The notes under the pieces: model-generated
The model's database searches: none
What the model saw: the letters and a program-made list of their open reading frames with translations, nothing else
Told to the model about the DNA's origin: nothing
Program-made: the position numbers and the translations under genes
In this document: positions 16,701-26,306 of the stretch, in pieces
Numbering within the stretch: position 1 is the first letter of the stretch
Layout of the letters: every line of letters begins with the position of its first letter
Source: a virus
Length of the DNA: 28,385 nucleotides
Virus record (IMG/VR): IMGVR_UViG_3300010885_014814
Span: 1-28,385 of that record
Reading direction: 5' to 3' (one strand)

Positions 16701-19700
16701 TAAATTTAAGTGCATCCTCAGCGGATCCAGCTAATTTTATTTTCGTATCATCAATTTTTATAGCATATACATTTGTTGGTAATTTATCAATAATACCAAC
16801 TCCAACAAAGCTAGTTGATGCTATACCAATTGCCTGAGTATTTCCAATTCCAGAATTGTTATATGCTAATTTTTCTCCAGTTACATAATAATGATATGGA
16901 ATTAAAATTGTATCATCTATAGTGTTAATAATAGAAGAATCTGATCCATCTATTGTTCGTTCAAATATTTTATTCAATCTATGTGTTAAATCAAATTCTC
17001 TAAGAATTGTAGTTTCTGTACCATCATAATCACCATATCCACTTACGATATTGGAATTACCCAAATCAATAATATCTGTTGATGTACTTTCTCCATATAG
17101 AGATAGTGCTAATTGAAATACTCTAACCTCAATATTCACATTAGCAATTGGAGTAAACGTTAATTGAGTTACCCCAGAAGAAATAATGGCTCCAATAGTA
17201 CCAAGATTACTATTTGTTTCTAAATTCGCAAATTCTGAAAATGATACTGTAGTATCATCAATCAGGACAACTTCAGATAATTGATATTCATTATTTGTGG
17301 TATCTTCAACACTTATTAAATAATATGCTCCTCTATATGTTCCATTTTCATATTCTGCTATAACATTTTCAGTTGGAGAAACGGATGATGGAATAGAGGT
17401 GTAACTTGAGTTTAGTACCCCAGTGTTCATTGGTATAGTTCCAATTCCAGTTGCTAATGTATTTGCTATAGATACTCTTACCGTATTTGCAGTTAGTGCT
17501 ACCCCAGCACTAGGAATAAAATCAATATTAATATTTGATCCAGAATAATAGGTTGAATATGTTCCTAATCCACTACTAGAGTATGAATTTAGTGAGTGAT
17601 TGGTTAATTGTCCATATTCAAGAACATTTATATTTGTTCCATCGTGAACCAAATTTAATTCACTAAACTCATATATATTTCCACTTCCAGTAATTTCAAC
17701 CAATATTTTAGATGACCTATATGTTGATGCAATACCAACAATAGTAGTTGTTGTTCCTATAGAAATATTTGTATTTGTTGTCTGGATATCAATAATATCA
17801 CCTAATGATGTAGTTCCAATTCCAGCTGTTGTGTCTTTCAAGTCAAATGATATATAACTTAAATTATAATCATTAATACTATATTTTGTCGGGTAAAATA
17901 ATAATTGTCCATTAGAACCAGCTATACTAAAATCATATGAACCAAGATCGGTAAATGTCTCTACTCTACCATATTGATTCATATATCCAAAAGAACCATC
18001 GTGTAATAGAGAAACGATAAGAAACTGTCTTTCGTGTGTGTATCTATTATCTTGTATAAAAGTAAAATATTTTTTAGTTCTTGCTGATGTTATAACAAAT
18101 TCATCTACTACACTATATCTGGTGAGTCTTGGTTCACTATTAAATTGGGGACTAATATCATCTATAATAAGAACTCTATTTCCAATAGATTCAAAATAAT
18201 CTGTTAATATTCTATTTTCTAGAATAATCTCATTAGATATTGTTCTGGTGCCAATTTGTATTACTTTTTCTCTGGCGAGGTCAAAATCATATTCACAATT
18301 TAGGCTACCATCACCAACAATATCCACAACAATTTCAATATTACTACTATCTCTACTATTATTTTGATTATTACTAGATACACTCTCTATAACCAAATCA
18401 CTGAATTTTAAGAATCCAGCAGCGTGGTTTAGTGAATTTACTGCGTCATTCCAAGTATCAAATGGTACTTTTGATTTTAATGCATATGAGAAGTGTTGAT
18501 AATAATGATTATCTGGAAGTCTTTGTGTATTGTCGTTTAAGAATCCAGTATTTCTACTCCAGCCTTTTTTAACTATGGAGAATGAATTCAATAGAATTTC
18601 AGCATCAAATTTAATTTTTGATTTTACTATACCTTGAGTATTGGAGCTTTGGCCAATAACAAGATTACCAACATCAAATGTTTTATTTGTTGATACTTTA
18701 AGATAATCAATTTTATTATTCCAACTCTCAACTACTCCAGAGTTATTTTCATATTTTACAATTTCTCCAGAATAGAAATTATTCTTCTTTAATTCAATAT
18801 CAAATATTGGAAATTGTTTTTCTGGAATAGCTCTACCATTTGATTTTAATAATTGTATTATTCCTGGAGTTTCACCAGAAGTTAAGAAATTTTCTAAACT
18901 ATATGTTATATTTGATTTAGATCCACCTAGAGAAGTGGATACTCCAATTAATTCAAATAATTGATAATTATAATCTTCAGAATTATAACCAGTGCCAGTT
19001 GAATTTACACCGACATTAACATTTTCAATTAATATATTATCTCCAATCTCAAATGGGAAATCTTGTGGATTACTGAAATCTTCAGACAAATATAATGTAG
19101 TATGTTTTGTTGTATCATTATATGATATTGAGTGAATACCAACACCATTTTGATTGTTTATTGGTATAATTCTTGGAATTGTATTATAAATTCCATATGT
19201 ATTTTTCAGAATTTTTACTTCTGTTGCACCGAGAACGAATTGTAAATCAACATCGTCTATTATTTTGTTTGTGTATGCATCTATTACTATCAATCCAGGT
19301 GGAGAAATATAATTTTTACCACCAGAAGAAATTCCAATTTTAGAGAATGATGATAATGGGTCTACATTTAATATTTCTGGTAGATTAGCTACTGGACGTA
19401 ATGTAGAATCTGTAGGATAATTGAATCCAATATCTTGTATTTTATTATCTAATATTTTACCAATAATTTCTTCCTTTACCTTAAGAATTGCCCCAGAACC
19501 ATATTGAGAACTTACGCTACTGATTCCTGGGATGGTTTTATATTCAATTCCGCTATTAGTGATGTTAATTTTTGATATTGAACCTGTGGCCGTTTCGGAT
19601 GTAGTTTGATATGTTATTATTGCATTTGTATTATCATATGTTGTTGATTCTGGTGATTCAAAAATTGTAAAAGTAAATGTTGTTGTACCAATACCAGAAA

Positions 19701-22700
19701 TTGAATGGTTTCCGGTATAAACACTATTAATGACATTTATTTGATTGTGGTTTTTTACGTCTAAATCATTGACAATACCAAGTTTTGTATCTGTATTTAA
19801 ATCTATATTCGTTGGTGTGAATTTATAGTATAAAATATTTGGAATTTGGTCACTTAATTGAATTGAAACATTGGCAGTTGAATCTATTCCTATTTTACCA
19901 GATTTAATTACTTCAAATTTACTTGTCGTTTTAGATGAATATAATTTTGTATTAAATTCTGAATCAATATAAAAATCAAAATCAAATGCGGTATATTTGA
20001 TTGCTCCATTAACAAATGATAAAGTTGAATCAGATAAATCAAATTTTAAAGTATTATTTTTTCTAATATTTACTATTGGATTTATTTTTGAAATAGTTCC
20101 ACTTGATGCTGTTGTTATATTGATGGTTGTTGGATAATCACCATCAAGTTGTGATTTTTCAGATACTAATTTTATTCTATTATTATCATAAAATATAACA
20201 TAATATATCTTTTCGTTTTCAAGTCCACCCGAGGAAGAAGACGAAGTATGTATTACTTTATCTCCGGTTATGAGACCGTGATTTACTATCTGAATAGTAT
20301 TATTTGTGATGTCAACATCAGAAGCAATGAAGCTTTTAGAATCAAATATTATTCTCCGATTATAGTCATCATACTTAACAGATACTGTAGTTATATTAAA
20401 CGGTTTAATTTCCATATCAATGGAATCAAACACAGAAAGCCCGTGAGTGGCTGCTGTGGAGACCGTGACGTGGTTCTTATTAACTTGACCAACAACTACA
20501 TTGGGATTTGATGTTTTAAGACTATGATATACTCCAGTACCATTGTCGTGGAAATATAATATCCCAGCTGTTATGCCAATTCCAACATATGTTCCAGTAG
20601 TTCCTAATCCAACTTTTATTGTGGATATTCCTAAGAAATCTTTAGATATAGCGGTAGCATATACTATATCACCCAAATAAAATGTTGATATTCCAGTATT
20701 GGAGACTAATAATGAATTACCACCATTATTTGAATATAGAAGTTCTTCTCCAGTTTTAATATTATGATTTGGTAAATATATTGATTGTGTGGGAACAAAT
20801 ATATTTGTTGGTCCAACCCCAGGATTAGTAAAGGTAATTGTTATTCCAATACCAATTCCAGAAGTTGTTCCTACTCCAACAGATTCAGATGGGTCAAAAT
20901 AAATTTCTTTATTTATTGGGAAATTTCTGGTTGTATTATACCCAACATTAAATCTAAATTTTCTTGGATTTTCATATAAAATAGTATATGATGAATGCGC
21001 CAATCCTATGGTGGAATTCTGTTCTCTTACTACTCTAATTCTAGATGTTTTTTGGTCAATATTGAGAACTTTCACATCCTCATCTTCAATTTGTAATATA
21101 TCATTTTCACGAATAAATGGATATTCCAATGCACCAGAAATATAAAAATATGTAACTATTCCTGTTACTGGAGTACTACCAATTCCTAGGGACAATACAA
21201 AATTATCATTGCGAATTCCTAGTTTATAATTTCCATTTAATTTTGATACAGATGTACTTAATCCAGATATTGAGATTAAATCAAAATTACTTAATTCGTG
21301 TGGAGATGAGGAAAAACCAATAAATTGATTAGATGTGGTATCTGGAGTTAATTCAATATTGAATATAGATGTTGATGCTGTACTTACTTGAGAAACAGTT
21401 TTCCCTAATATTTTAGATACTTTAGCTGCGGCACCAGTTCCACCGGTAGTAGAATTATCAAAGATGATACGATCATTTATAACATAGTTAGTTCCACCAG
21501 TTATTATACCAATATTTTGAATACCATCTGTGGATGTTGCTATGATATCAATATATTGTTTATCTGAATTAATTATATAATTATATCCACTACTATCATT
21601 GTTGATATTATATGGTGTAGTATTTCTAAACCAGGATGTATTTTGTAAATTTGTATCTATTTGATTGGAAGTTTTTTTAAAATTAAACTCATTTGGTTTG
21701 GATTTATATGTATTTCCAACCACATATGGATATACTGGTCTTCTATAATGATTAAATGTTCCTCCACTATCGTTGGAATTTGGGTTTATTGTATTGAAAT
21801 ATGCATATGTCCCATTTGGAAATTCTGGAGTTAAACAAAATCTCCCATTATGTTCATCTAGGTCTCCAGTTCCTTTAAATTCGTAATCATTAATAAAAAA
21901 TCCTTGTGGAAATGCGGAAACACTAGGCCGATTATCTTTATTTACTAATTCATATCCAGATTTCATTAATCTAGTGAACCCACCAGAATTGGAAGTATAT
22001 CCATATGGTCCATAAATTGGATTTCCATCATATGCCCATCCAATAATTGGTGAATGTTTGAAGGAATTTAGAGGGATATTTTCCTCATTATTTTCGACTT
22101 TTAAGTCTGGAACACCATATAAAGTTACATTATCTTGATTTTTTACGTAAATATTTTTTCTTAATATTCTTGGTGGATATAGGTGAAAATATTGTAATTC
22201 ATCCGCATTTACAGATGATTTTTCAATAATACCATCATCATTTTCAATAATATTTAAATTTTTATGAAATAAATCTACATTCCACGTCTGTATTTGTGTA
22301 TTAACATTACATCCGACACCAGCAGAAACCACTTTAATTTCAGTATCATTACCGAAACCAATTCCACCATTAACAACATTAATGGATATTAATTTCCCAT
22401 TTTGAATAATTGGAGTTAATTTATGATAATTTCCGGATCCGGTGACTATAATATTTGGTGGAGAGTTATAATTTGAACCGGAGTTTCTAATAAGAATTTC
22501 GGAAATTTTTCCATTATTGATAATTGGAGTAATTTCAGCATCACTACCACTAATAAATGATATTTCGGGATTGCGAACATAATTTAAAATTTCTGATGAC
22601 CCATAACCAACGCCAAAATTTGTAACATCAATAGAATCTATTCCACCTCTAAAGATTGGTTGTATTTTAGCAGAAAAGTCCTGTCCAGTTCTGGTAGAAA

Positions 22701-25695
22701 CACCAATTGCTCCAGATATATTAACAATTATATTTGGATAATTGAAATAATGTGTTCCAGAACCAAAGGAGGTTATATCAATCGGTTCATTAATAGTTGT
22801 ATTATATAATGAGAATGTATCATTATCAATTTTATTGACATAATACTGTGTAGTAGTAGATAATCCACCAATAACACTTCCAGTTGATGAATATACTACA
22901 GTTTCTCCAGTATTATATCCGTGATTTTTTATAGTAAATTTATCTGATGATGTATTAATTCCTACAGATTGCGCTATTCTTTTTTTATTCTGATAATTTT
23001 CACCAGAATTAGTAACTACGATATTAGATATTATTTGCTTCTTATTTGTTGCTTTTATATTATGTATTCCAGAGCCATATGTTTGTAGGCTTACTGTATT
23101 AATGCCAGTAATTGAATCTGATTTAGTATTATGTAAAGTAATTCTAAATGAATCAATTATATAAACATAATAATTCGCATCTGTTGTTAGTCCAGATATT
23201 CCATTTTGATTATCAGTTTGATATACTACACTCTCATTGTCTCTAAATTTATGATAAGTGGAGAATCCGATAGTGTTTGTAACTAAATTAACACTTGTAT
23301 ATGTTGATTCTGCATTAAAAGGTACAATATGATCTATTTTAGTCATATTTACTTCTGCCTTTGCACCAATACCATTTCCGCCAGTAATGGTAATAATTGG
23401 AGTATGTGTATAATCAAAACCAGAATCAATAATATTAATTCTTTTCAATTGACCAATTACAGCACAGGTTCCAGTTGCCCCAGTACCAATTGGATCTGAA
23501 ATATTGATTAGTGGTGGATTAATTACATCATAATCATATCCAGGTGATGTGATTTGAATATCATCTATTCCACCATAAGATACAAAATCCGTAGATTTAT
23601 AATTAAGTATCTCCACACCATTAATTAAAATCCCAACAGGTCCCGGAACAGTATTAAAAGTGCCACTAAGAGTATTTGGTGGAAGAATTTCTCTTACTAT
23701 ATTTTGGGCATTTACTGTTCTATTATGAAAATCAAAGTATGTTATTTCATCATTTTCTATTTTTCCAGAGACAGTTATAAATTCTTTTATTAAAAGATTA
23801 TATTTACTTGTTGCTAATTTAATTGTTGTTGCATCTACTCTGTATATGAAGTATAATCCACTTAATAAATTAGAAGAATTATAAATCTTTTGATTATAGT
23901 ATATTGAATCTCCAGTATAAAAACCATGGTCTTTGGATGTACTTAATGTAATTAATTGATTATCATAATCTCCAGATAATATAATGAATTTGGAGTATGC
24001 ATTTAATGGTTGATCTGGATAATTTGGTAATGATGAAGATGTAATTAGAACATCATTAGTAAATTTTACATATGAATTCTGAATATTGGCATTGTATTTC
24101 TCTAAATTAGAATATATTGATTTTACTTTTAGTATGTTTCTCTCTATTACATAATATACAGTTAAATTTAATGGCGATGCAGTTTTTATAGTGAAAGACT
24201 TATTTGTTATTATAGATTCTACGATACCATTTATTGTAGATGCATCACTACCAGTTAATGTTACACTATCTCCAATACGAAATAAAATATTATCATATGT
24301 TATTAAATTATATTTTAATTCAGATAAATCAGATACACTAAATGTTCTGACATTATAATATACCTTAGTATTATAAATTAGACTATTTGTTATTACATCG
24401 TCTGCTAATTTACCCAATGAACGAATTCGTATAGTATCGTTCTTAGAATATAGATATGTATCCTGATATGTTTTTAACTTCTCAAGAACTGAATTGATTC
24501 TTATTGTTATTAAACTTGTTGAATTGTCCTCATATCCATAAGCAAATACATTTAATCTAATCTCTTCAGTATCAAAAATTGTACTGGTAATTCCATCAAC
24601 ATTATAAAATTGATTTATTGATTTATCGGTGTAAGTTAAAATTTGTCCATCTAATGTAATTAATTCACCGGAATTTGGAAATCCAATAGTTGAATCTACA
24701 TCTAAAGTAGTGAAACCACTAAAAGCGGAGTTTAATAATTTTGTTTTGGGGTGTACTGAAAAATCGGATAATATACTTCCACTAACATTAATATCCTTAT
24801 TATAATCATAATCTAAACTTAATTTATAATAAGTTTTTCCTTCTGTATAAATTTTTTCTACATTTGTTACTGAACCTCTAGCGGATGGTATATTATAATT
24901 TTCATTGACATCTTGAAATATAGTTTTATTAATAAGATTTAATGGATTTCCACTTATTTCCTCAACTACAATATCTTTTGTTATTCTATATTCCGCATCT
25001 GATGGTCTGAAGAGATTATCTTTTGGTTTTATAATTTCTACTTCTTCACCATATAATGCTTTAAATAAAATCTTAAATGAATTATCTGTTCCTTTAGAAT
25101 TATAGAAATCTTTTGATTGGGTAATGAATAATTGTTGATTTAGATTATTATATAATGGTCTGTCATCAAAACCAGGAATAAGTTGTTTTTTTATTTTCTT
25201 TAGAAATTCCTTAAGAAATAGAATAGATAAATTGTATATTAATGTTCCTGAGGTATGGTCAGACGCAACTGAACTAGTGAAAACTAACTCATCTGGTGTA
25301 TTGGGACCATAGAGAGAAGTTACTCCACTGAATCCTCTTACACATTCGTTTAATGTTAATCCAGTTTTACTGACATATGTAATTATCTCATCATCAATTC
25401 TTAATAATCCATAGTTTTGTGGTAATGAATTAACAAAGTTTGTGTCTGATAATGTAATTGAAGTTTCAAACGAATCTAAATCATTCAATAATACACTAGA
25501 TTCTACAACTTCATTTATTGTTTCTAGTTTTAGATATTTGTCTATATTTTGAATAAGATCCGCCGCACTCCCTTGAAATTCCTGGGAAACGTAGTATTGT
25601 TTTAAAAATTCAACAACCAGTGGAAATTCTTCTCTTACAAATATTGGAAGTTGATTCTCTACAATATTTTGTATTTTTACTCTATTTTCAATCAT
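13795..25695 (-). CDS. 7: giant gp7-like baseplate wedge protein with YHYH domain
   Basis: This 3966-residue protein occupies the gp7 position between gp6 and gp8. The key homology is near the N-terminus: SKDFYNSKGTDNSFKILFKA (194-213), continuing LYGEEVEI (214-221), matches T4 gp7 YDFYSTKGIEASYKFLFKVLYNEEVEIE. A helical head precedes it (REEFPLVVEFLKQYY, 21-35), interrupted at about 80-160 by an IDDEIITYV...CVRG module. Beyond about 260 come many beta-rich repeats: NHG-x-x-TG-E/D units followed by YYV...D, and Gly-Tyr units ending in a Pro-beta strand. A YHYH-like domain lies at about 1215-1300 (IIGWAYDGNPIYGPYGY ... GDLDEHNGRFCLTPEFPNGT). T4 gp7 has about 1030 residues. It probably forms the wedge scaffold plus a large peripheral extension. 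A GATAGGA sequence lies just before the ATG, which is 2 bases after the gp6 C-terminal stop. Confidence 0.85.
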   Translation of the reverse strand: MIENRVKIQNIVENQLPIFVREEFPLVVEFLKQYYVSQEFQGSAADLIQNIDKYLKLETINEVVESSVLLNDLDSFETSITLSDTNFVNSLPQNYGLLRIDDEIITYVSKTGLTLNECVRGFSGVTSLYGPNTPDELVFTSSVASDHTSGTLIYNLSILFLKEFLKKIKKQLIPGFDDRPLYNNLNQQLFITQSKDFYNSKGTDNSFKILFKALYGEEVEIIKPKDNLFRPSDAEYRITKDIVVEEISGNPLNLINKTIFQDVNENYNIPSARGSVTNVEKIYTEGKTYYKLSLDYDYNKDINVSGSILSDFSVHPKTKLLNSAFSGFTTLDVDSTIGFPNSGELITLDGQILTYTDKSINQFYNVDGITSTIFDTEEIRLNVFAYGYEDNSTSLITIRINSVLEKLKTYQDTYLYSKNDTIRIRSLGKLADDVITNSLIYNTKVYYNVRTFSVSDLSELKYNLITYDNILFRIGDSVTLTGSDASTINGIVESIITNKSFTIKTASPLNLTVYYVIERNILKVKSIYSNLEKYNANIQNSYVKFTNDVLITSSSLPNYPDQPLNAYSKFIILSGDYDNQLITLSTSKDHGFYTGDSIYYNQKIYNSSNLLSGLYFIYRVDATTIKLATSKYNLLIKEFITVSGKIENDEITYFDFHNRTVNAQNIVREILPPNTLSGTFNTVPGPVGILINGVEILNYKSTDFVSYGGIDDIQITSPGYDYDVINPPLINISDPIGTGATGTCAVIGQLKRINIIDSGFDYTHTPIITITGGNGIGAKAEVNMTKIDHIVPFNAESTYTSVNLVTNTIGFSTYHKFRDNESVVYQTDNQNGISGLTTDANYYVYIIDSFRITLHNTKSDSITGINTVSLQTYGSGIHNIKATNKKQIISNIVVTNSGENYQNKKRIAQSVGINTSSDKFTIKNHGYNTGETVVYSSTGSVIGGLSTTTQYYVNKIDNDTFSLYNTTINEPIDITSFGSGTHYFNYPNIIVNISGAIGVSTRTGQDFSAKIQPIFRGGIDSIDVTNFGVGYGSSEILNYVRNPEISFISGSDAEITPIINNGKISEILIRNSGSNYNSPPNIIVTGSGNYHKLTPIIQNGKLISINVVNGGIGFGNDTEIKVVSAGVGCNVNTQIQTWNVDLFHKNLNIIENDDGIIEKSSVNADELQYFHLYPPRILRKNIYVKNQDNVTLYGVPDLKVENNEENIPLNSFKHSPIIGWAYDGNPIYGPYGYTSNSGGFTRLMKSGYELVNKDNRPSVSAFPQGFFINDYEFKGTGDLDEHNGRFCLTPEFPNGTYAYFNTINPNSNDSGGTFNHYRRPVYPYVVGNTYKSKPNEFNFKKTSNQIDTNLQNTSWFRNTTPYNINNDSSGYNYIINSDKQYIDIIATSTDGIQNIGIITGGTNYVINDRIIFDNSTTGGTGAAAKVSKILGKTVSQVSTASTSIFNIELTPDTTSNQFIGFSSSPHELSNFDLISISGLSTSVSKLNGNYKLGIRNDNFVLSLGIGSTPVTGIVTYFYISGALEYPFIRENDILQIEDEDVKVLNIDQKTSRIRVVREQNSTIGLAHSSYTILYENPRKFRFNVGYNTTRNFPINKEIYFDPSESVGVGTTSGIGIGITITFTNPGVGPTNIFVPTQSIYLPNHNIKTGEELLYSNNGGNSLLVSNTGISTFYLGDIVYATAISKDFLGISTIKVGLGTTGTYVGIGITAGILYFHDNGTGVYHSLKTSNPNVVVGQVNKNHVTVSTAATHGLSVFDSIDMEIKPFNITTVSVKYDDYNRRIIFDSKSFIASDVDITNNTIQIVNHGLITGDKVIHTSSSSSGGLENEKIYYVIFYDNNRIKLVSEKSQLDGDYPTTINITTASSGTISKINPIVNIRKNNTLKFDLSDSTLSFVNGAIKYTAFDFDFYIDSEFNTKLYSSKTTSKFEVIKSGKIGIDSTANVSIQLSDQIPNILYYKFTPTNIDLNTDTKLGIVNDLDVKNHNQINVINSVYTGNHSISGIGTTTFTFTIFESPESTTYDNTNAIITYQTTSETATGSISKINITNSGIEYKTIPGISSVSSQYGSGAILKVKEEIIGKILDNKIQDIGFNYPTDSTLRPVANLPEILNVDPLSSFSKIGISSGGKNYISPPGLIVIDAYTNKIIDDVDLQFVLGATEVKILKNTYGIYNTIPRIIPINNQNGVGIHSISYNDTTKHTTLYLSEDFSNPQDFPFEIGDNILIENVNVGVNSTGTGYNSEDYNYQLFELIGVSTSLGGSKSNITYSLENFLTSGETPGIIQLLKSNGRAIPEKQFPIFDIELKKNNFYSGEIVKYENNSGVVESWNNKIDYLKVSTNKTFDVGNLVIGQSSNTQGIVKSKIKFDAEILLNSFSIVKKGWSRNTGFLNDNTQRLPDNHYYQHFSYALKSKVPFDTWNDAVNSLNHAAGFLKFSDLVIESVSSNNQNNSRDSSNIEIVVDIVGDGSLNCEYDFDLAREKVIQIGTRTISNEIILENRILTDYFESIGNRVLIIDDISPQFNSEPRLTRYSVVDEFVITSARTKKYFTFIQDNRYTHERQFLIVSLLHDGSFGYMNQYGRVETFTDLGSYDFSIAGSNGQLLFYPTKYSINDYNLSYISFDLKDTTAGIGTTSLGDIIDIQTTNTNISIGTTTTIVGIASTYRSSKILVEITGSGNIYEFSELNLVHDGTNINVLEYGQLTNHSLNSYSSSGLGTYSTYYSGSNINIDFIPSAGVALTANTVRVSIANTLATGIGTIPMNTGVLNSSYTSIPSSVSPTENVIAEYENGTYRGAYYLISVEDTTNNEYQLSEVVLIDDTTVSFSEFANLETNSNLGTIGAIISSGVTQLTFTPIANVNIEVRVFQLALSLYGESTSTDIIDLGNSNIVSGYGDYDGTETTILREFDLTHRLNKIFERTIDGSDSSIINTIDDTILIPYHYYVTGEKLAYNNSGIGNTQAIGIASTSFVGVGIIDKLPTNVYAIKIDDTKIKLAGSAEDALKFIPKPLDITSVGIGSVHIFTATNQNAKTLISLNNIIQSPIVSTAMTTTLADYSNEYDSTIKINQITSFFGGDLIKIDDELMKIQTVGFGSTNVLLVDRHWMGTGISSHPSNSVVRKYQGNYNIVNNIINFVEAPTGLTPISSTTNPPNERDWIGISTSYTFHGRVFLRSGDVNGVSETYSKNYVFDDFSNEFTGMDSDFTLTSSQQNVTGFSTDNAIVLVGGVFQQPQGVQSALENYTISENSGISTISFIGAASSVGYDINTSSLPVGGIIVSVGSSSGFGYQPLVSAGGTAIVSIAGTISSISIGNSGAGYRAGIQTHVNVGVRTDDDIAATIQFIGTAAISNGHIVSVAITNPGTGYTTTNPPTVFFDAPFSYSNIPLIYSTSSSVGVGTEANIDIVVGSGSSIIDLTINNFGYGYQPNEILTVNFGGLSGIPTDSSKPFEEFQILIDKTYNTSFSAWSIGQLQVLDRLDPQFDGTAKTFGISLNESPITIRAKKGSNIDIQATLFVFINNVLQIPGDAYLFDGGSTITFNESPKAGDLSKLLFYKGSGEIDVIYNDILETIKIGDDVQLRNSPELGQNNSLLQDERAVTRINATDLIQTNPYPGPGLSNDELIVRPINWCRQLVDKIINGKVVGKSRVKYEPLINPTTYMIQSVGIGSDVMFVQNARPLFDSLNENSTDQLQKSIVLISQDERIGAAATAIVSIAGTISSINISNGGSGYASIPSVTISYPIGIGSTYMASAQSAITSGIVTSISIINPGIGYTPTNSPSVLIESPSLVYEEIKNVSYSGDYGIIVGVKTTSVGVASTGIIFDLYIPMNSDLRNSVITGVTTISGIQTGYYFSTFNTNIGNGVTSLYQNSSILGISTQYLDNVYEVADVSIAQTSVTGIGITHVSRVIVSVSNYNSLTGTGYSSYFGEFSWGKIVLGDRSIPQEFNAYTRNGIIGLTTSSVVTRINPLKYLNYLS
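21796..22053 (-). other. YHYH-like domain within gp7
   Basis: Residues about 1215-1300 of gp7 read IIGWAYDGNPIYGPYGY, later NDYEFKGTGDLDEHNGRF and then TPEFPNGTYAYF. This is the DG-x-PIYGP-x-G ... LDE-x-NGR ... TPE-P-GTYAY pattern of YHYH domains known from secreted proteins and phage virion proteins. Function is unclear; metal or carbohydrate binding has been suspected for the family. The literal YHYH motif itself is not preserved here. Confidence 0.75.
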
Positions 25696-25697
25696 TC

Positions 25698-26204
25698 CTA
25701 TCTCACCAATACTCCGTTAGAATAGCTAGATGATACCGTATAAGATGTTCCGGAAATATCTTCACCTGATGATATACGATCTGAAATCATATTCACATCA
25801 ATATTATTCATATCTAATTGTAAATATAAATCCTGTAATCCAATTACATCATTAGATTGTGGTGTTGCGGATATTTCAATAATTGGTACACCACTATTTA
25901 CCACGGTAGAAATAATGTTTATTGGGTTCAATATCACTTCTCCTTTGGTATAATCAATAATTCCGATAGAATTACGAACTACTATTGGTTGAGTTTCGGA
26001 GTTTAATTTAAATAGAAATAGTTTTCCTGTTTTTTTATTTGTGTTTGGAATATCTGATAGATACACAACATCCGATACTCCACTGATTGTAAATCCAGAG
26101 GATTTTATATTATATCCACTCATATCTTTAATATGAAATTCATTGCCGAAACAAATTTCATAACTAGCAAATGTATTAGTTAATACACTTAAATCTCTTC
26201 TCAT
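25698..26204 (-). CDS. 6: gp6 baseplate wedge protein, C-terminal fragment
   Basis: This is the 168-residue portion of the gp6 C-terminus downstream of an in-frame TAA, counted from its first ATG. The homologous frame actually extends 34 codons further upstream to 26306 (TELNTFGSRFKYSKFIKLID, then DSDIAITSNITKIN), which is the gp6-type segment expected after the upstream fragment. The sequence then runs MRRDLSVLTNTFASYEICFG with NEFHI and ends SYSNGVLVR. Without readthrough this fragment would have to start at 26204, where no Shine-Dalgarno is visible, and would lose those 34 residues. Together with the upstream fragment it gives about 635 residues, close to T4 gp6 (660). The stop is TAG, 2 bases before the gp7 ATG. 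Confidence 0.78.
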   Translation of the reverse strand: MRRDLSVLTNTFASYEICFGNEFHIKDMSGYNIKSSGFTISGVSDVVYLSDIPNTNKKTGKLFLFKLNSETQPIVVRNSIGIIDYTKGEVILNPINIISTVVNSGVPIIEISATPQSNDVIGLQDLYLQLDMNNIDVNMISDRISSGEDISGTSYTVSSSYSNGVLVR

Positions 26205-26306
26205 ATTAATTTTAGTAATATTAGAAGTTATCGCAATATCACTATCATCTATAAGTTTAATGAATTTACTATATTTGAATCTGGATCCAAATGTATTTAA
26301 TTCTGT

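Noticed and set aside
25205-25695. Possibility that the gp7 frame begins with a separate small gene fused by error
   Set aside because: The helical head, the inserted module and the T4 gp7 block are continuous in one frame, with a plausible ribosome binding site only at 25695.
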